Below are positions 1-7,427 of a stretch of 10,096 nucleotides of DNA, in pieces. Under the pieces are notes generated by a model, which saw only the letters and a list, made by a program, of their open reading frames with translations, did no database searches and was not told the DNA's origin. A program made the translations under genes and the position numbers. This DNA comes from Trichomonas tenax (taxonomy: Eukaryota > Parabasalia > Trichomonadida > Trichomonadidae). The stretch covers positions 1-10,096 of the forward strand of contig JALKBU010001513.1 in NCBI GenBank assembly GCA_023091735.1, given 5' to 3'. The first letter of the stretch is position 1. The number at the start of each line of letters is the position of its first letter.

Positions 1-103
1 TTTGCATCATTAATGATTATTGAATTTCTCTCTGATCTGCTTAAGCTCATGATTTAATTAGTATTAAAAAATAATATTTTAAATTTTTATCCAATATAAA
101 ACT

Positions 104-376
104 ATGACAGACTTCGAAACTCTGAAAACTACATTAAAGGAAGAAATATTAAAGGAACTTAGCTCCAAGACCGAAGGTTACGAACTCAAAGCAAGAAAGA
201 ATGAAAAAGATGTTAAAGGAGTAACGGAGGAAAAACCAGTTAAACCTAAACGTAAGTGTACAGAAAAACAATTAGCAGCACTTGCTGCAGGAAGACAGAA
301 GAATCCTAGATGGATTGCAAAAAGAATGAAGGAAGAAGAAGAAAAGAAGAAGCAGGAAGAGAAGAAATCAGAATAA
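104..376 (+). CDS. Small Lys/Glu-rich charged protein, function unknown
   Basis: A 90-aa reading frame runs from an ATG to TAA. Residues 1-48 are a charged, probably helical segment. Residues 49-70 hold a basic patch with the motif TEKQLAALAAGR followed by KNPRW. The tail from about residue 73 is almost pure Lys/Glu and probably a single charged helix. There is no signal peptide or membrane segment. Similar basic motifs of the type 'TEKQL.ALA.GR' are, from memory, common in small proteins of Polintons and large DNA viruses, so a nucleic-acid or virion-associated role is possible but unproven. The stop is followed within ten bases by TAAAA, which could serve as a polyadenylation signal. The gene is separated from the next convincing + strand gene by over 700 bases. 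It is intact and its codon use looks like real coding sequence. Confidence 0.7.
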   Translation: MTDFETLKTTLKEEILKELSSKTEGYELKARKNEKDVKGVTEEKPVKPKRKCTEKQLAALAAGRQKNPRWIAKRMKEEEEKKKQEEKKSE

Positions 377-1103
377 CCACTAAAATTATTTTTCAAAAAC
401 TGAACTCATAAATTCCTTTCGCTTTCTTTTCTTAGTTAGTTAGTTAGTTTGTCATAAATTATTTTCAAAACTGAATACATTTTATAAAGTCAGGAATTCC
501 AAAATAAAATTAACGTTAGTTTTATAAGTAATTCAAAAATTTATTTTCTATATGGGGGGACCTAACTTGTAAAACTAACTCTGTCGTAAATATTAGTATT
601 AATAAATTACTCGTTTTGTAATTTGTGATTTCAGTAATTACTTAAAAAGATGTTCGCAGAACTCGAGTCTTCGCCTCGAGTTCTGCGAACATCTAATTAC
701 TAACTACGTTGTCTACCAACATTCACTATGACTAAAGAAATTATTAAATTATCAAGACATTCCAGAGAAACACATCTAATAATATACGTAAATAAAGATG
801 GTGAGGCTTTTTATTTTTTAGTGGAAATGGTTTTTGGTTCAGCTTTTTTCCATCTATGAAAACCATAAGAACTCAAGTGTTGACATTAAAAATAAATGAG
901 TTCAGCTATGAAAACCATCACGTGCAAAAGCTAAACAGGAAAAGCAGAACCAAATTTATTTTTATTCATGCTCCTCATGTTGTCAAAATGCCATATTGTT
1001 ACATTTTTTCAATAGAACTTTTGCACCTGGTGCATATGAAAATTTAAGCCATAAAATGTAAGTATTGACATATTAATTAAATATATTTTTTATTACATTA
1101 TAA
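377..1103. other. AT-rich non-coding stretch with short repeats
   Basis: I see no convincing gene here. It holds a (TTAG)4 run at 432-447, an imperfect direct repeat (384-409 and 457-480, both containing a TTTTCAAAA..CTGAA core), the strong hairpin at 648-694, a 13-bp direct repeat (854-866 and 906-918) and a small palindrome at 1022-1034 (TGCACC-T-GGTGCA). An ATG frame at 728-859 (43 codons) is preceded by TCACTA, which fits the trichomonad initiator consensus TCAYTW. However, that match runs into the ATG itself, leaving almost no leader, and the peptide has no recognisable feature. A frame at 856-1047 looks like chance. Confidence 0.55.
648..694. repeat. Perfect 20-bp-stem hairpin, 7-nt loop
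   Basis: Bases 648-667 are the exact reverse complement of 675-694, with a seven-base loop at 668-674. The stem is far more GC-rich than the surrounding DNA and contains two CTCGAG sites. It is intergenic. The octamer TAATTACT occurs at 635-642 on the left and 694-701 on the right, as a target-site duplication would. It could be a small inserted element, a cruciform-forming site or a terminator-like structure. No T-run follows it, so a bacterial-type terminator is unlikely. Confidence 0.9.
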
Positions 1104-1241
1104 ATGAAGTCTTCACTCGGGACTATGGCTGTGAAACAAACTAAACCAATTATTGACGGTGTACATAAAGGCTCACCTTGGCACTCGGTGCCCTACGCTA
1201 CTTATGCATTCAATGCTAAACAATCAGAAAAGCACAATTAA
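1104..1241 (+). CDS. Short ORF of 45 codons, possibly a displaced 5' part of the tail-collar gene
   Basis: The ATG is preceded by a T-rich stretch and TATAAATG. The frame runs to a TAA at 1239-1241 and overlaps the start of the tail-collar frame. The peptide has a less biased composition than random AT-rich DNA would give, including DGVHKGSPWHSVPYATYAF, and reads like the start of a real protein. I do not recognise it. Two readings are possible: a remnant 5' end that once joined the tail-collar frame and was separated by a frameshift or deletion near 1204-1240, or a small independent gene. It contains a double hairpin at 1168-1192. Confidence 0.35.
   Translation: MKSSLGTMAVKQTKPIIDGVHKGSPWHSVPYATYAFNAKQSEKHN
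1168..1192. repeat. Double hairpin (4-bp and 5-bp stems)
   Basis: AAGG-CTCA-CCTT at 1168-1179 is followed without a gap by GGCAC-TCG-GTGCC at 1180-1192. The second arm has the 5-bp stem and 3-base loop seen in the - strand genes. It lies inside the 45-codon ORF, so it may partly reflect coding sequence. Confidence 0.5.
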
Positions 1242-2130
1242 ATTAAAATATGGTGATTTAGAAATACTTTTAAAAGATGGTATGTTTCAATTTATATCTA
1301 AAGGTGGTGCAATCATTTCAAATATTAAAGAAATTATATTTATAAGTTCAAAAATAAGGGGTATAACTGATGATATAACATCCATACCACCAGAAGAACA
1401 ACGATATTATGCACTTAATGCATTCCCCATAATATTAAAAATTGGTAAATATGATGTAAATGAATCATTTATTACAAACTTTTTAAATAATATATCAAAT
1501 AAAGTTGATAAATTAACATTTGAAAATGAAGTGAAACAAATTAATGAATCATTAAATACTAAAGCAAGTGTTGAATATGTGAATGAAGAATTAATGAATA
1601 AAGTTGATAAATTAACATTTGAAAATGAAGTGAAACAAATTAATGAAGAATTAAATCATAAGGCTGACATAGATCATACACATCCGTATTTCGAATTACT
1701 ACGAGTGGATAAACTAAATATTATAAATCATTTGAGAATCAGAAATCATAATATATTAGAGTTTATATATCCAGTAGGTTCTATTTATACATCAATGAAT
1801 AATACTAATCCATATGATTTATTTGAATTTGGTGTTTGGACACAAATTACAGATAGATTTTTATACTGTGCTAATTCATCAAAACAAAAAGGAGGAAGTA
1901 AAAAGATAACAATTGAAAACTTACCACAACATAACCATAATTGTATGTGGTATGATATTAATTCGGGCAGTTTCAAAGCTGGAACAATGGCTGGTGGTAA
2001 TAAATGGGGCACAGAATTAGTATTTGGTAATAAAAATTCTTTCATTCATACAAACGATAACTCAGAATTTAAAAATACCGACTACATGCCACCTTATATC
2101 ACTGTTTATGCATGGTATAGGGAAGCATAA
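1213..2130 (+). CDS. Phage tail-collar / baseplate Gp10 C-terminal-like protein
   Basis: Intact 305-aa frame. The start is the ATG at 1213; an in-frame ATG at 1204 would add three residues, and the frame stays open upstream only from a TTG. The N-terminal 90 residues are unassigned. Residues 96-150 hold two near-identical KVDKLTFENEVKQINE repeats, probably a coiled-coil stalk. From residue 183 the protein has the layout of phage tail-collar and T4 Gp10 C-terminal domains: YPVGSIY at 186-192, N.TNP and a G.W.QI.DRFL segment, GGSK, LPQHNHN at 237-243, and the terminal YMPPY.TVYAW block. In phages such domains form trimeric receptor-binding or baseplate parts. Here it sits in a eukaryotic virus-like element, so a virion-surface or adhesion role is inference. 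The stop TAA is part of TAAAA, a possible polyadenylation signal. Unlike the polymerase, it carries no breaks. Confidence 0.85.
   Translation: MLNNQKSTIKLKYGDLEILLKDGMFQFISKGGAIISNIKEIIFISSKIRGITDDITSIPPEEQRYYALNAFPIILKIGKYDVNESFITNFLNNISNKVDKLTFENEVKQINESLNTKASVEYVNEELMNKVDKLTFENEVKQINEELNHKADIDHTHPYFELLRVDKLNIINHLRIRNHNILEFIYPVGSIYTSMNNTNPYDLFEFGVWTQITDRFLYCANSSKQKGGSKKITIENLPQHNHNCMWYDINSGSFKAGTMAGGNKWGTELVFGNKNSFIHTNDNSEFKNTDYMPPYITVYAWYREA
1498..1656 (+). repeat. 33-codon tandem repeat within the tail-collar gene
   Basis: Bases 1498-1548 are identical to 1597-1647, a 99-base offset (33 codons), and similarity continues a few bases further. The repeated peptide is KVDKLTFENEVKQINE with heptad-like spacing of Leu, Val and Ile. 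Identity at the nucleotide level, including third positions, points to recent duplication or gene conversion. Confidence 0.9.
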
Positions 2131-2238
2131 AATTTACGAGAATTTCATTTAATTTTTTTGTTGTTGTTGATAAAAATATTTTCGGGAAAGAAGTTAAAAT
2201 GTCAATCTCAAAATTTACGAGAATTTCATTTAATTTTT
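2129..2238. repeat. 29-bp direct repeat pair between convergent genes
   Basis: The sequence at 2129-2157 recurs exactly at 2210-2238 (offset 81). The core is TTTACGAGAATTTCATTTAA. The first copy starts within the stop codon of the tail-collar gene. The second lies about 37 bases beyond the stop of the coiled-coil gene that reads the other way. The gap between the two genes (2131-2274) holds little else, so the repeat may belong to 3' ends or may mark a small duplication. Confidence 0.85.
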
Positions 2239-2274
2239 ACAGTAAAATGTCACATATTCACCTTTAACTCTTTG

Positions 2275-3444
2275 CTATCTCTTCGTAAAATTGTCTTTAA
2301 TTCCTTTAATTCTTGCAAATCCAATACTGCTATAACTAGTTCCGAAATAATTATTGTACATGCCGACAATAACTTTAACATCCATATATTCATCAGGAAG
2401 TGTTTGAATGAAAGAATCTAAAGTTAATTCTATACTTTTGACCTCGCTGTTGTTGTTTACGTTTTCATTAATGACTTTATCATTGTTTACACCTAATTTT
2501 TCAATTAATGTTTCAATGTAGAGATTAAAATTATTATTCAGGTATGAATTCAAATTATTAATTAAGAACTGATTAATTTCTTTTATAACTGATTGAGCAA
2601 ATAACTTTGTCGCTGTTGAGTTTGTGAATTCTGTCGTTGATGTTGCAATACTATTAATATTCTTCCTTAAAAATTCATAAATCAAATAATAATGATCAGA
2701 GATGAACTTGTTGAATGATTTTTTAAGTTTATCTTCAATAGTTCGAAGAACCTGGGATTGCATGCAATCCTTTAATTCACAACCGTCGGATTTAAAGGTC
2801 CTAACTCTCTGAATAATGAAATTTAATTTATTTTTAAGTAATTGATTGTGATTAATGAATACATCCATAACTTTTGAAGATGATTTCTCACAGAAGACTG
2901 ACTTTATAGTCTTTTGATACTTGTTTCGACACATTTCATTAAATTTACATTCATACATCTCGTAATATTCATCGATAAGTGCTGCAAATTCTTCATTAAT
3001 CTTTGAACCTACGAATTCATGTAAATGACGGATAACATCCTCGTTATTATGTGGAACTTGTAAATATTTGATCATCAATTCCTTCTCTTGTTCTTTCGCC
3101 TTATCTAAGCAGTACTCTTCCCATTCGATGAGGTCATTATTGCAAATGTCGACGTTTCTCTTAAGTTCTTCAATTTCTTTTTCGATTGAATCCTTCATTT
3201 TAGGGCAAACATTATTTAATTTATAATATTCGTGTTCAAGTCTTGCAATTACTGAATCAGCGAGGGTGTTTAAAATTTCATCCTTTTCGTCGTCAGTAAT
3301 ATCTTCATCATTTAATATTCTCATTTCTGATTTCTCGTATTCATCATTAAATTTAGAATTAACATATATCTTGACGTCATCAATTATTTTTAATTTATTC
3401 TCTAATTTTTCGATAGAATTTTTGTATTTGTCAATGTTTGACAT
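2275..3444 (-). CDS. Coiled-coil protein of about 389 aa, function unknown
   Basis: The frame is open from 3528, but the first 28 codons lack an ATG and overlap the truncated integrase, so I take the ATG at 3442-3444 (MSNIDKYKNS). The protein is rich in Lys, Glu, Asn and Ile. Residues 1-25 and about 80-135 have heptad-like spacing typical of coiled coils. The middle is helical with several Cys (the CEFNEMC type of spacing is not a clear zinc site). The C-terminal 50 residues (LDSFIQTLPDEYM...YNNYFGTSYSSIGFARIKGI) look like a compact domain, perhaps a winged helix of the kind used for DNA binding; this last point is a guess. There is no membrane segment. It is intact and ends with TAG. It is the last - strand gene and converges on the tail-collar gene. 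It carries a double palindrome at 2741-2770. Confidence 0.7.
   Translation of the reverse strand: MSNIDKYKNSIEKLENKLKIIDDVKIYVNSKFNDEYEKSEMRILNDEDITDDEKDEILNTLADSVIARLEHEYYKLNNVCPKMKDSIEKEIEELKRNVDICNNDLIEWEEYCLDKAKEQEKELMIKYLQVPHNNEDVIRHLHEFVGSKINEEFAALIDEYYEMYECKFNEMCRNKYQKTIKSVFCEKSSSKVMDVFINHNQLLKNKLNFIIQRVRTFKSDGCELKDCMQSQVLRTIEDKLKKSFNKFISDHYYLIYEFLRKNINSIATSTTEFTNSTATKLFAQSVIKEINQFLINNLNSYLNNNFNLYIETLIEKLGVNNDKVINENVNNNSEVKSIELTLDSFIQTLPDEYMDVKVIVGMYNNYFGTSYSSIGFARIKGIKDNFTKR
2741..2770. repeat. Double palindrome inside the coiled-coil gene
   Basis: GTTC-GAA-GAAC (2741-2751) is followed three bases later by a perfect 16-bp palindrome (2755-2770, GGATTGCA and its complement). Both are in frame in the gene. 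The first arm has the three-base loop seen in the other double hairpins of this window. Confidence 0.6.
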
Positions 3445-3901
3445 AATTGATTTATAATAATTACACTGAAGTTTAAACACTTCTACAGGGATTAACTGGG
3501 TGATTAAATTTGATTTGTTCCTGATCAATTAAATATTGTATTGCCTGCCTCGTTTCTTGTTCAGATTTATTTAATACCCTAATACAATATAAATATCTAG
3601 TATTAATATTTATAGCAAATAAATAAGTTATGTGACCATTTGAATGTTCTAAATGGTCAATTTCCCATGAATACGGTGATGGGGCGAATGAAGGTCGACT
3701 AAATTTTTCTTTTAGTGGTTGAATTTTTGGGTCATTCGGTTTAATTAATAAATTAAATTTGCCCTTAAAATCTTTTTGCTTTCTTTCTGACTGAAACGGA
3801 TAAGGTATAGTAAATGATGATACATTTATTTGAGGTAGAGGTGGCATTCGATTATCAAATTTTGAAACTTTTATTCTATCCGCTTTAATTTGTTTAGCTT
3901 T

Positions 3902-3935
3902 GACTCTTTGAGCCCGGGGTTGTAACCCCTTGGGT
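3902..3935. repeat. Double hairpin in the integrase gene, copy 1
   Basis: The first arm is GACTC-TTT-GAGCC at 3902-3914, which on the coding (-) strand is GGCTC-AAA-GAGTC and pairs with one G-T wobble. The second is GGGGTT-GT-AACCCC at 3916-3929. A competing arm ACCC-CTT-GGGT spans 3925-3935. Together they form a GC-rich island in an AT-rich gene, in frame. Confidence 0.75.
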
Positions 3936-3949
3936 AATTTAGGTTTATT

Positions 3950-3977
3950 AGGGATCATCGATCCCTGCCTCTTCGAG
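3950..3977. repeat. Double hairpin in the integrase gene, copy 2
   Basis: AGGGATC-ATC-GATCCCT at 3950-3966 (7-bp stem, 3-base loop) is followed by CTC-TTC-GAG at 3969-3977. It lies only 15 to 20 bases from copy 1 and is also in frame. The long stem makes the first arm hard to explain by chance. Confidence 0.7.
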
Positions 3978-4384
3978 CTATATATTTCAGGATGGATTCG
4001 GTTCATTTGTTTCAAATATGCTATATATAATGGTTTGATATACTTTGATGCTTCTATTTTATGATTTAAAATGAATTCTAGCAATTGTTTCTCAGTTAAT
4101 AATGAAACTTTTGAGGGTTTCACTAATGTATCATATATTATAGCTTGAGCGTCATTAATGATATCCTGTATTTGGGCATCTGATACAGTTTTAACTTGTC
4201 GAACCTTTTGTTTAGACTTTGACATTGTCCTGGCAAAACCTTGATCATAGAGGTCATACAACTCATCAATATCTTTATCTGTTAATATTGGATCTTTGAA
4301 ATACTTTAATTGTTTCAGTTGTGGTTTGGTTTTACCTTGTGTATATATTTTATCATTAATTTTATCTTTTATGTTATTCATTAT

Positions 4385-4549
4385 TTAATCATGTCTTCTC
4401 TTTACTTCATTTTTGTATTTCAGATATAATTCTTCCATATCATCACCTGTAATATTTATATCGTATTTTTGGAGCTCTGCTTTGAAATCATAATATTATT
4501 AATATGGATTGGTAGGCGCTAAATCATTCATGATAATATTTAAATCCAT
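4385..4549 (-). pseudogene. Small 54-codon gene interrupted by tandem TAA TAA
   Basis: An ATG at 4547-4549, preceded by a T-run and AATAAATGG, opens a frame for MDLNIIMNDLAPTNPY. Two TAA codons follow (4496-4501) and the same frame then continues with YYDFKAELQKYDINITGDD and an acidic/basic helix to a TAA at 4385-4387. The part after the stops has ordinary amino-acid use and Tyr-rich, charged character. It lies between polymerase and integrase, reads the same way and ends a few bases before the integrase ATG. I do not recognise the family. The tandem stops lie in an AT-repetitive stretch (AATATTATTAATAT), so slippage may have made them. Confidence 0.5.
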
Positions 4550-6116
4550 TTATTTAAAAAATAAAAGAATTTAATTATACTTAGCATCCACAATAAAAGG
4601 CATACAACAACCGTTTTCATGAACTATCGCTTTAGTATGTGAACCTGATAATGCTGTTTTATTGATTGATAACCTTGTCATTTTTCCATTCTTTAATTGA
4701 AGACCTATATTTTCACCGTCATAAGTGATACCATTTTTGACAACATTTAGGTATTTATCAGATGTTAATTATTTGTTTTGTTTCATCGATACACCCTTCA
4801 TTTTTAGGGCTAAGCGTTTAAATGAATCTGTTCCAATTTCTCCTTTAAATGATGTGTAGCATTTAGGACATAATGCAATTATATTATCACCCTGTTTTTC
4901 GATAGCTAGACCCAATAATTTCTTTTCATGTGCTTTTTCTTCTGCTTTATTATTTAATTTTGGTTTAAATTTATCATTAAAACAGAAAAAGTCAAAAGGT
5001 GCAAATTGGAAAATATATCTGTCATAAAATGTTTTATTTTTGATGATTGCCTGAAATGCTTGAGTGTTAGGTAGTGATGGATCACCAGCAATTGCCCAAT
5101 ATGAGGAATCAGTGTCACCCTCAATAAAATGAAATCTATTCACATCCATGCATTTATACATAAAGTCATGAATGAAAACTAAATACCAATATTTAGCATT
5201 ATCAAGAGTAAAGAATGCCTCCTGTAAACATGTATCACAACGATAAAATCTATCTTTCATCATAACCTGATATGTATCCTCACCAATTTCACGGATGTTT
5301 TTGAATTTGTTAGACATACATGCAACATGTGCTTTTTGTTCATTCATGATTTTAGTTTTTGCGTAATTTTGAGTATTCATTGCATCATAACCATATGAAC
5401 CATTTAATGAAATTTTACAAAATAAACTTTTTCCTTTATTACCTTCTAACTCTGCCTTTTGTCTTTCATTCATGAACTCATTCGCAAATGTATTAAAACA
5501 TGAATTTTTCGTAAATGTTAATATTGATTGTATATCATCAATGATAAAATGAAATCTATCGATAAGATACCATAAATAATATGATGAAAAGGGCATAAAT
5601 GTGTTGTGTGTTGATGCTAGTTGGGTTAATTTTCTCTGTTTTTTGTCAATGGGTAAATTGTTTGATTTCATGTAATTATACATAAATGAACCAATTGTTT
5701 TCTCATCGGTTGTTATCTCAAGGTTTCGTATGATGGGTAAAAAGTTTATATATTCATTAATATATTTTTCATCAATGTAACCCTTAACTTCTGCAACAAA
5801 TAATGTATCTTTACGTCAAATAATTCCTAATGCCTTTGTTTTTTTTTTCGTTGCTGTATCACATATTAAAACTTCATTTAAACGACCAGACATGTACATC
5901 CTACCGTTGGTTTATTTAATAAATTTATGTTTATTTGATGAAAATGATGATGGATATAATGAATTAAAATCAACACCAACAAAGTGTGTCATTATGTTAT
6001 CAGTGTCTTTATTCGAGACTGTTTTAGTTAATGGATCATATGATAATTTATTTATGTTTGTGATTCCTTTAAGATTAACTCTATGTTGTACATTAAAGAG
6101 TCCACCAGTGATTCCA

Positions 6117-6350
6117 TTACGGAGGATATGCTTCCACTGAATCTAAAATCATTGGTAAATCATTTTTGAGCGCATAGTTTCTTAAATTAATTTTTAGCCT
6201 TTGTATATCTTCATCCTTGTTAGATTTGACTACGTTACAATAACAACAAATTAATTGACAATTTTCTTTTGTATGTGGTTTTTCATTATCTATTCTATCT
6301 AATGTTGGTTTATACTTGTTTAAATTGTGATGAAGAGCCAAGAATGGATT
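6117..6350 (-). other. HNH-like zinc module between Exo II and motif A of the polymerase
   Basis: This frame has TLDRIDN, then PHTKENC and CCYCN..KSNKDED, followed by helical RLKINLRNYAL and DLPM. The DRIDN/KEN/C-x2-C-N pattern matches treble-clef HNH nuclease-like modules also found in phages. It is frame-shifted on both sides but sits between Exo II and the RNGITGG segment that leads to motif A, so it is part of the polymerase gene rather than an independent ORF. Whether it was ever a nuclease or only a zinc-binding structural insert cannot be told from the sequence. Confidence 0.6.
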
Positions 6351-6480
6351 TTATTTTCCATTTAGCGGTATTTAAGTCGCGAAGGATATGGTTTAAATCA
6401 AATTTACCAGAATTGAAACCTATAACATTAATGGTGCTAAATTCTTCATCTAATAATTCCTTGAATTGCTCAAGGTCAGA

Positions 6481-6540
6481 GTCCCGGGCGAAGCCTTTAT
6501 TTAAACTATATGACTCTTTGAGTCTAAGCCCCAATGGGGC
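6481..6540. repeat. GC-rich hairpin cluster in the polymerase gene
   Basis: GACTC-TTT-GAGTC (6512-6524) and GCCCC-AAT-GGGGC (6528-6540) are perfect 5-bp-stem, 3-base-loop hairpins three bases apart. A further arm GGC-GAA-GCC (6487-6495) with an overlapping CCCGGG lies just to the left. The cluster is in frame and encodes APLGLRLKES and GFARDS, between Exo I and Exo II, in otherwise AT-rich coding DNA. Confidence 0.8.
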
Positions 6541-7427
6541 ACATTGCTTAATATTTGCTTCTGATACTTCTGCAGCAACATCAAATAACTATTCAATCCA
6601 ATCAGCAATGAATGTTTCAGATGAAACCAAATAAAAGCTTTTAGTAAATGTTTTGGAATCAGTTTTAACTGTTGATGATACCATAAATGGTTTTAAGTAT
6701 GCATTCAATGTTGCACATTCAGATAATTGTAATTCTTCATTTGTTTCTAATGTTTCAAAATCAAAAGTAATATAAAACCTTGTCGGTCTAAAATATTCTT
6801 GTAAATTGTGTGCTAATAACCATTGATATATTTTTTGTTTAGTAATGTGTGGAGCGTATGGTTGTTGAGTTTTGTTCAATTGTATATCTTGAATTAATTT
6901 ACCATTATTTTCTTCACATTTTTCACAATGTCTAAGAAATCGTGATTGATGTTTTCGTTCTGGATCATCACGAATTGAATAAACCTCTTCTTTGCAATGT
7001 GGACAAACTCTGTAACCTGTTAATGCTTCAACATCAGTGATTCTATCAGCGTGAAGCTTACCGTTTGGAGATTGTGTGAGAAGAATATTAACAGTCGGAA
7101 ATTCTGGATCTACAACAATAGAATTAACTAAATAATATTGAATTTTATTGAAATCAACATCATCAGGTTGTGGTTCTACGAAGTAATAATCAATATTAAT
7201 GTTGAACTTCCTGCATAATTCCTCACTTTCTGATGAAACATTGAATCCTTCATATGCATCAATTGCCTCATTTAAATAAATTCTACGAGTTTTAGGATTA
7301 GTTCCATCAGGAATATTATAGAACTGTTTAAACTTCCTTCTTCCTCCAGCTCTAATACTATTATCGTTTAATCTTGTTGTTACTTTTTGACTCATTTAAG
7401 TAAGAATAAAAAAATATTAATATTAAA

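Larger units (their letters stand above)
3473..4381 (-). pseudogene. Polinton integrase (rve family), truncated after the first catalytic Asp
   Basis: The frame starts at an ATG at 4379-4381 and gives 302 residues. Residues 1-230 are a basic, helical N-terminal region. Residues 238-270 are the start of a retrovirus-like integrase catalytic core: SWEIDHLEHS with D242 as the first Asp of the DDE triad, followed by two beta strands (ITYLFAININ, RYLYCIRVL). The frame then goes IQYLIDQE and stops at residue 302, about 60 residues past D242. Where the second Asp and the Glu should be, the frame ends and the coiled-coil gene takes over, so the core is not catalytic as it stands. Integrases of this family insert Polinton DNA into host chromosomes. 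The N-terminal region contains two double-hairpin insertions (encoding residues about 135-147 and 149-162). The gene follows the small broken ORF with only a few bases between. Confidence 0.85.
4571..7395 (-). pseudogene. polB: Protein-primed family B DNA polymerase of Polinton type, multiply broken
   Basis: It starts at the ATG at 7393-7395 (TTAAATG) and ends at a TAA at 4571-4573, about 940 codons. In order: a zinc-finger-like C131-x2-C134 with C157-x2-C160; Exo I FDFET (D212/E214, near 6762); Exo II GFNSGKFD (near 6415-6399); an HNH-like module (6350-6120); palm motif A DFNSLYPS (5971-5948); motif B K-x3-NGSYG (5416-5390); motif C DTDS (5116-5105); and a C-terminal region with CPKC and ENGCCMPF. 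These are the replicative polymerase and 3'-5' exonuclease signatures of viral and plasmid protein-primed enzymes. In-frame stops are TAG at 6591-6589, TAA at 5914-5912, TGA at 5818-5816 and TAA at 4771-4769. Frameshifts lie within 6353-6310 and 6148-6117. Exo III is not seen between Exo II and motif A, where the coding stretch is short, so an internal deletion at the first frameshift is likely. Confidence 0.93.

Noticed and set aside
432..447. Telomere-like TTAG repeat
   Set aside because: Only four units and not a canonical telomeric hexamer or heptamer; a simple microsatellite is enough.
648..694. Rho-independent terminator
   Set aside because: No T-run follows the stem, the context is eukaryotic and no gene ends close by.
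856..1047. 63-codon + strand frame
   Set aside because: Composition resembles translated AT-rich non-coding DNA, and it contains a short DNA repeat rather than a protein repeat.
1785..2045. 86-codon frame on the - strand
   Set aside because: It is the shadow of the tail-collar gene, which has clear family motifs on the other strand.
2158..2421. 87-codon + strand frame after the tail-collar gene
   Set aside because: It runs antisense into the coiled-coil gene and has no coherent composition.
6269..6634. 121-codon + strand frame
   Set aside because: It is antisense to the polymerase Exo II and HNH-like region.
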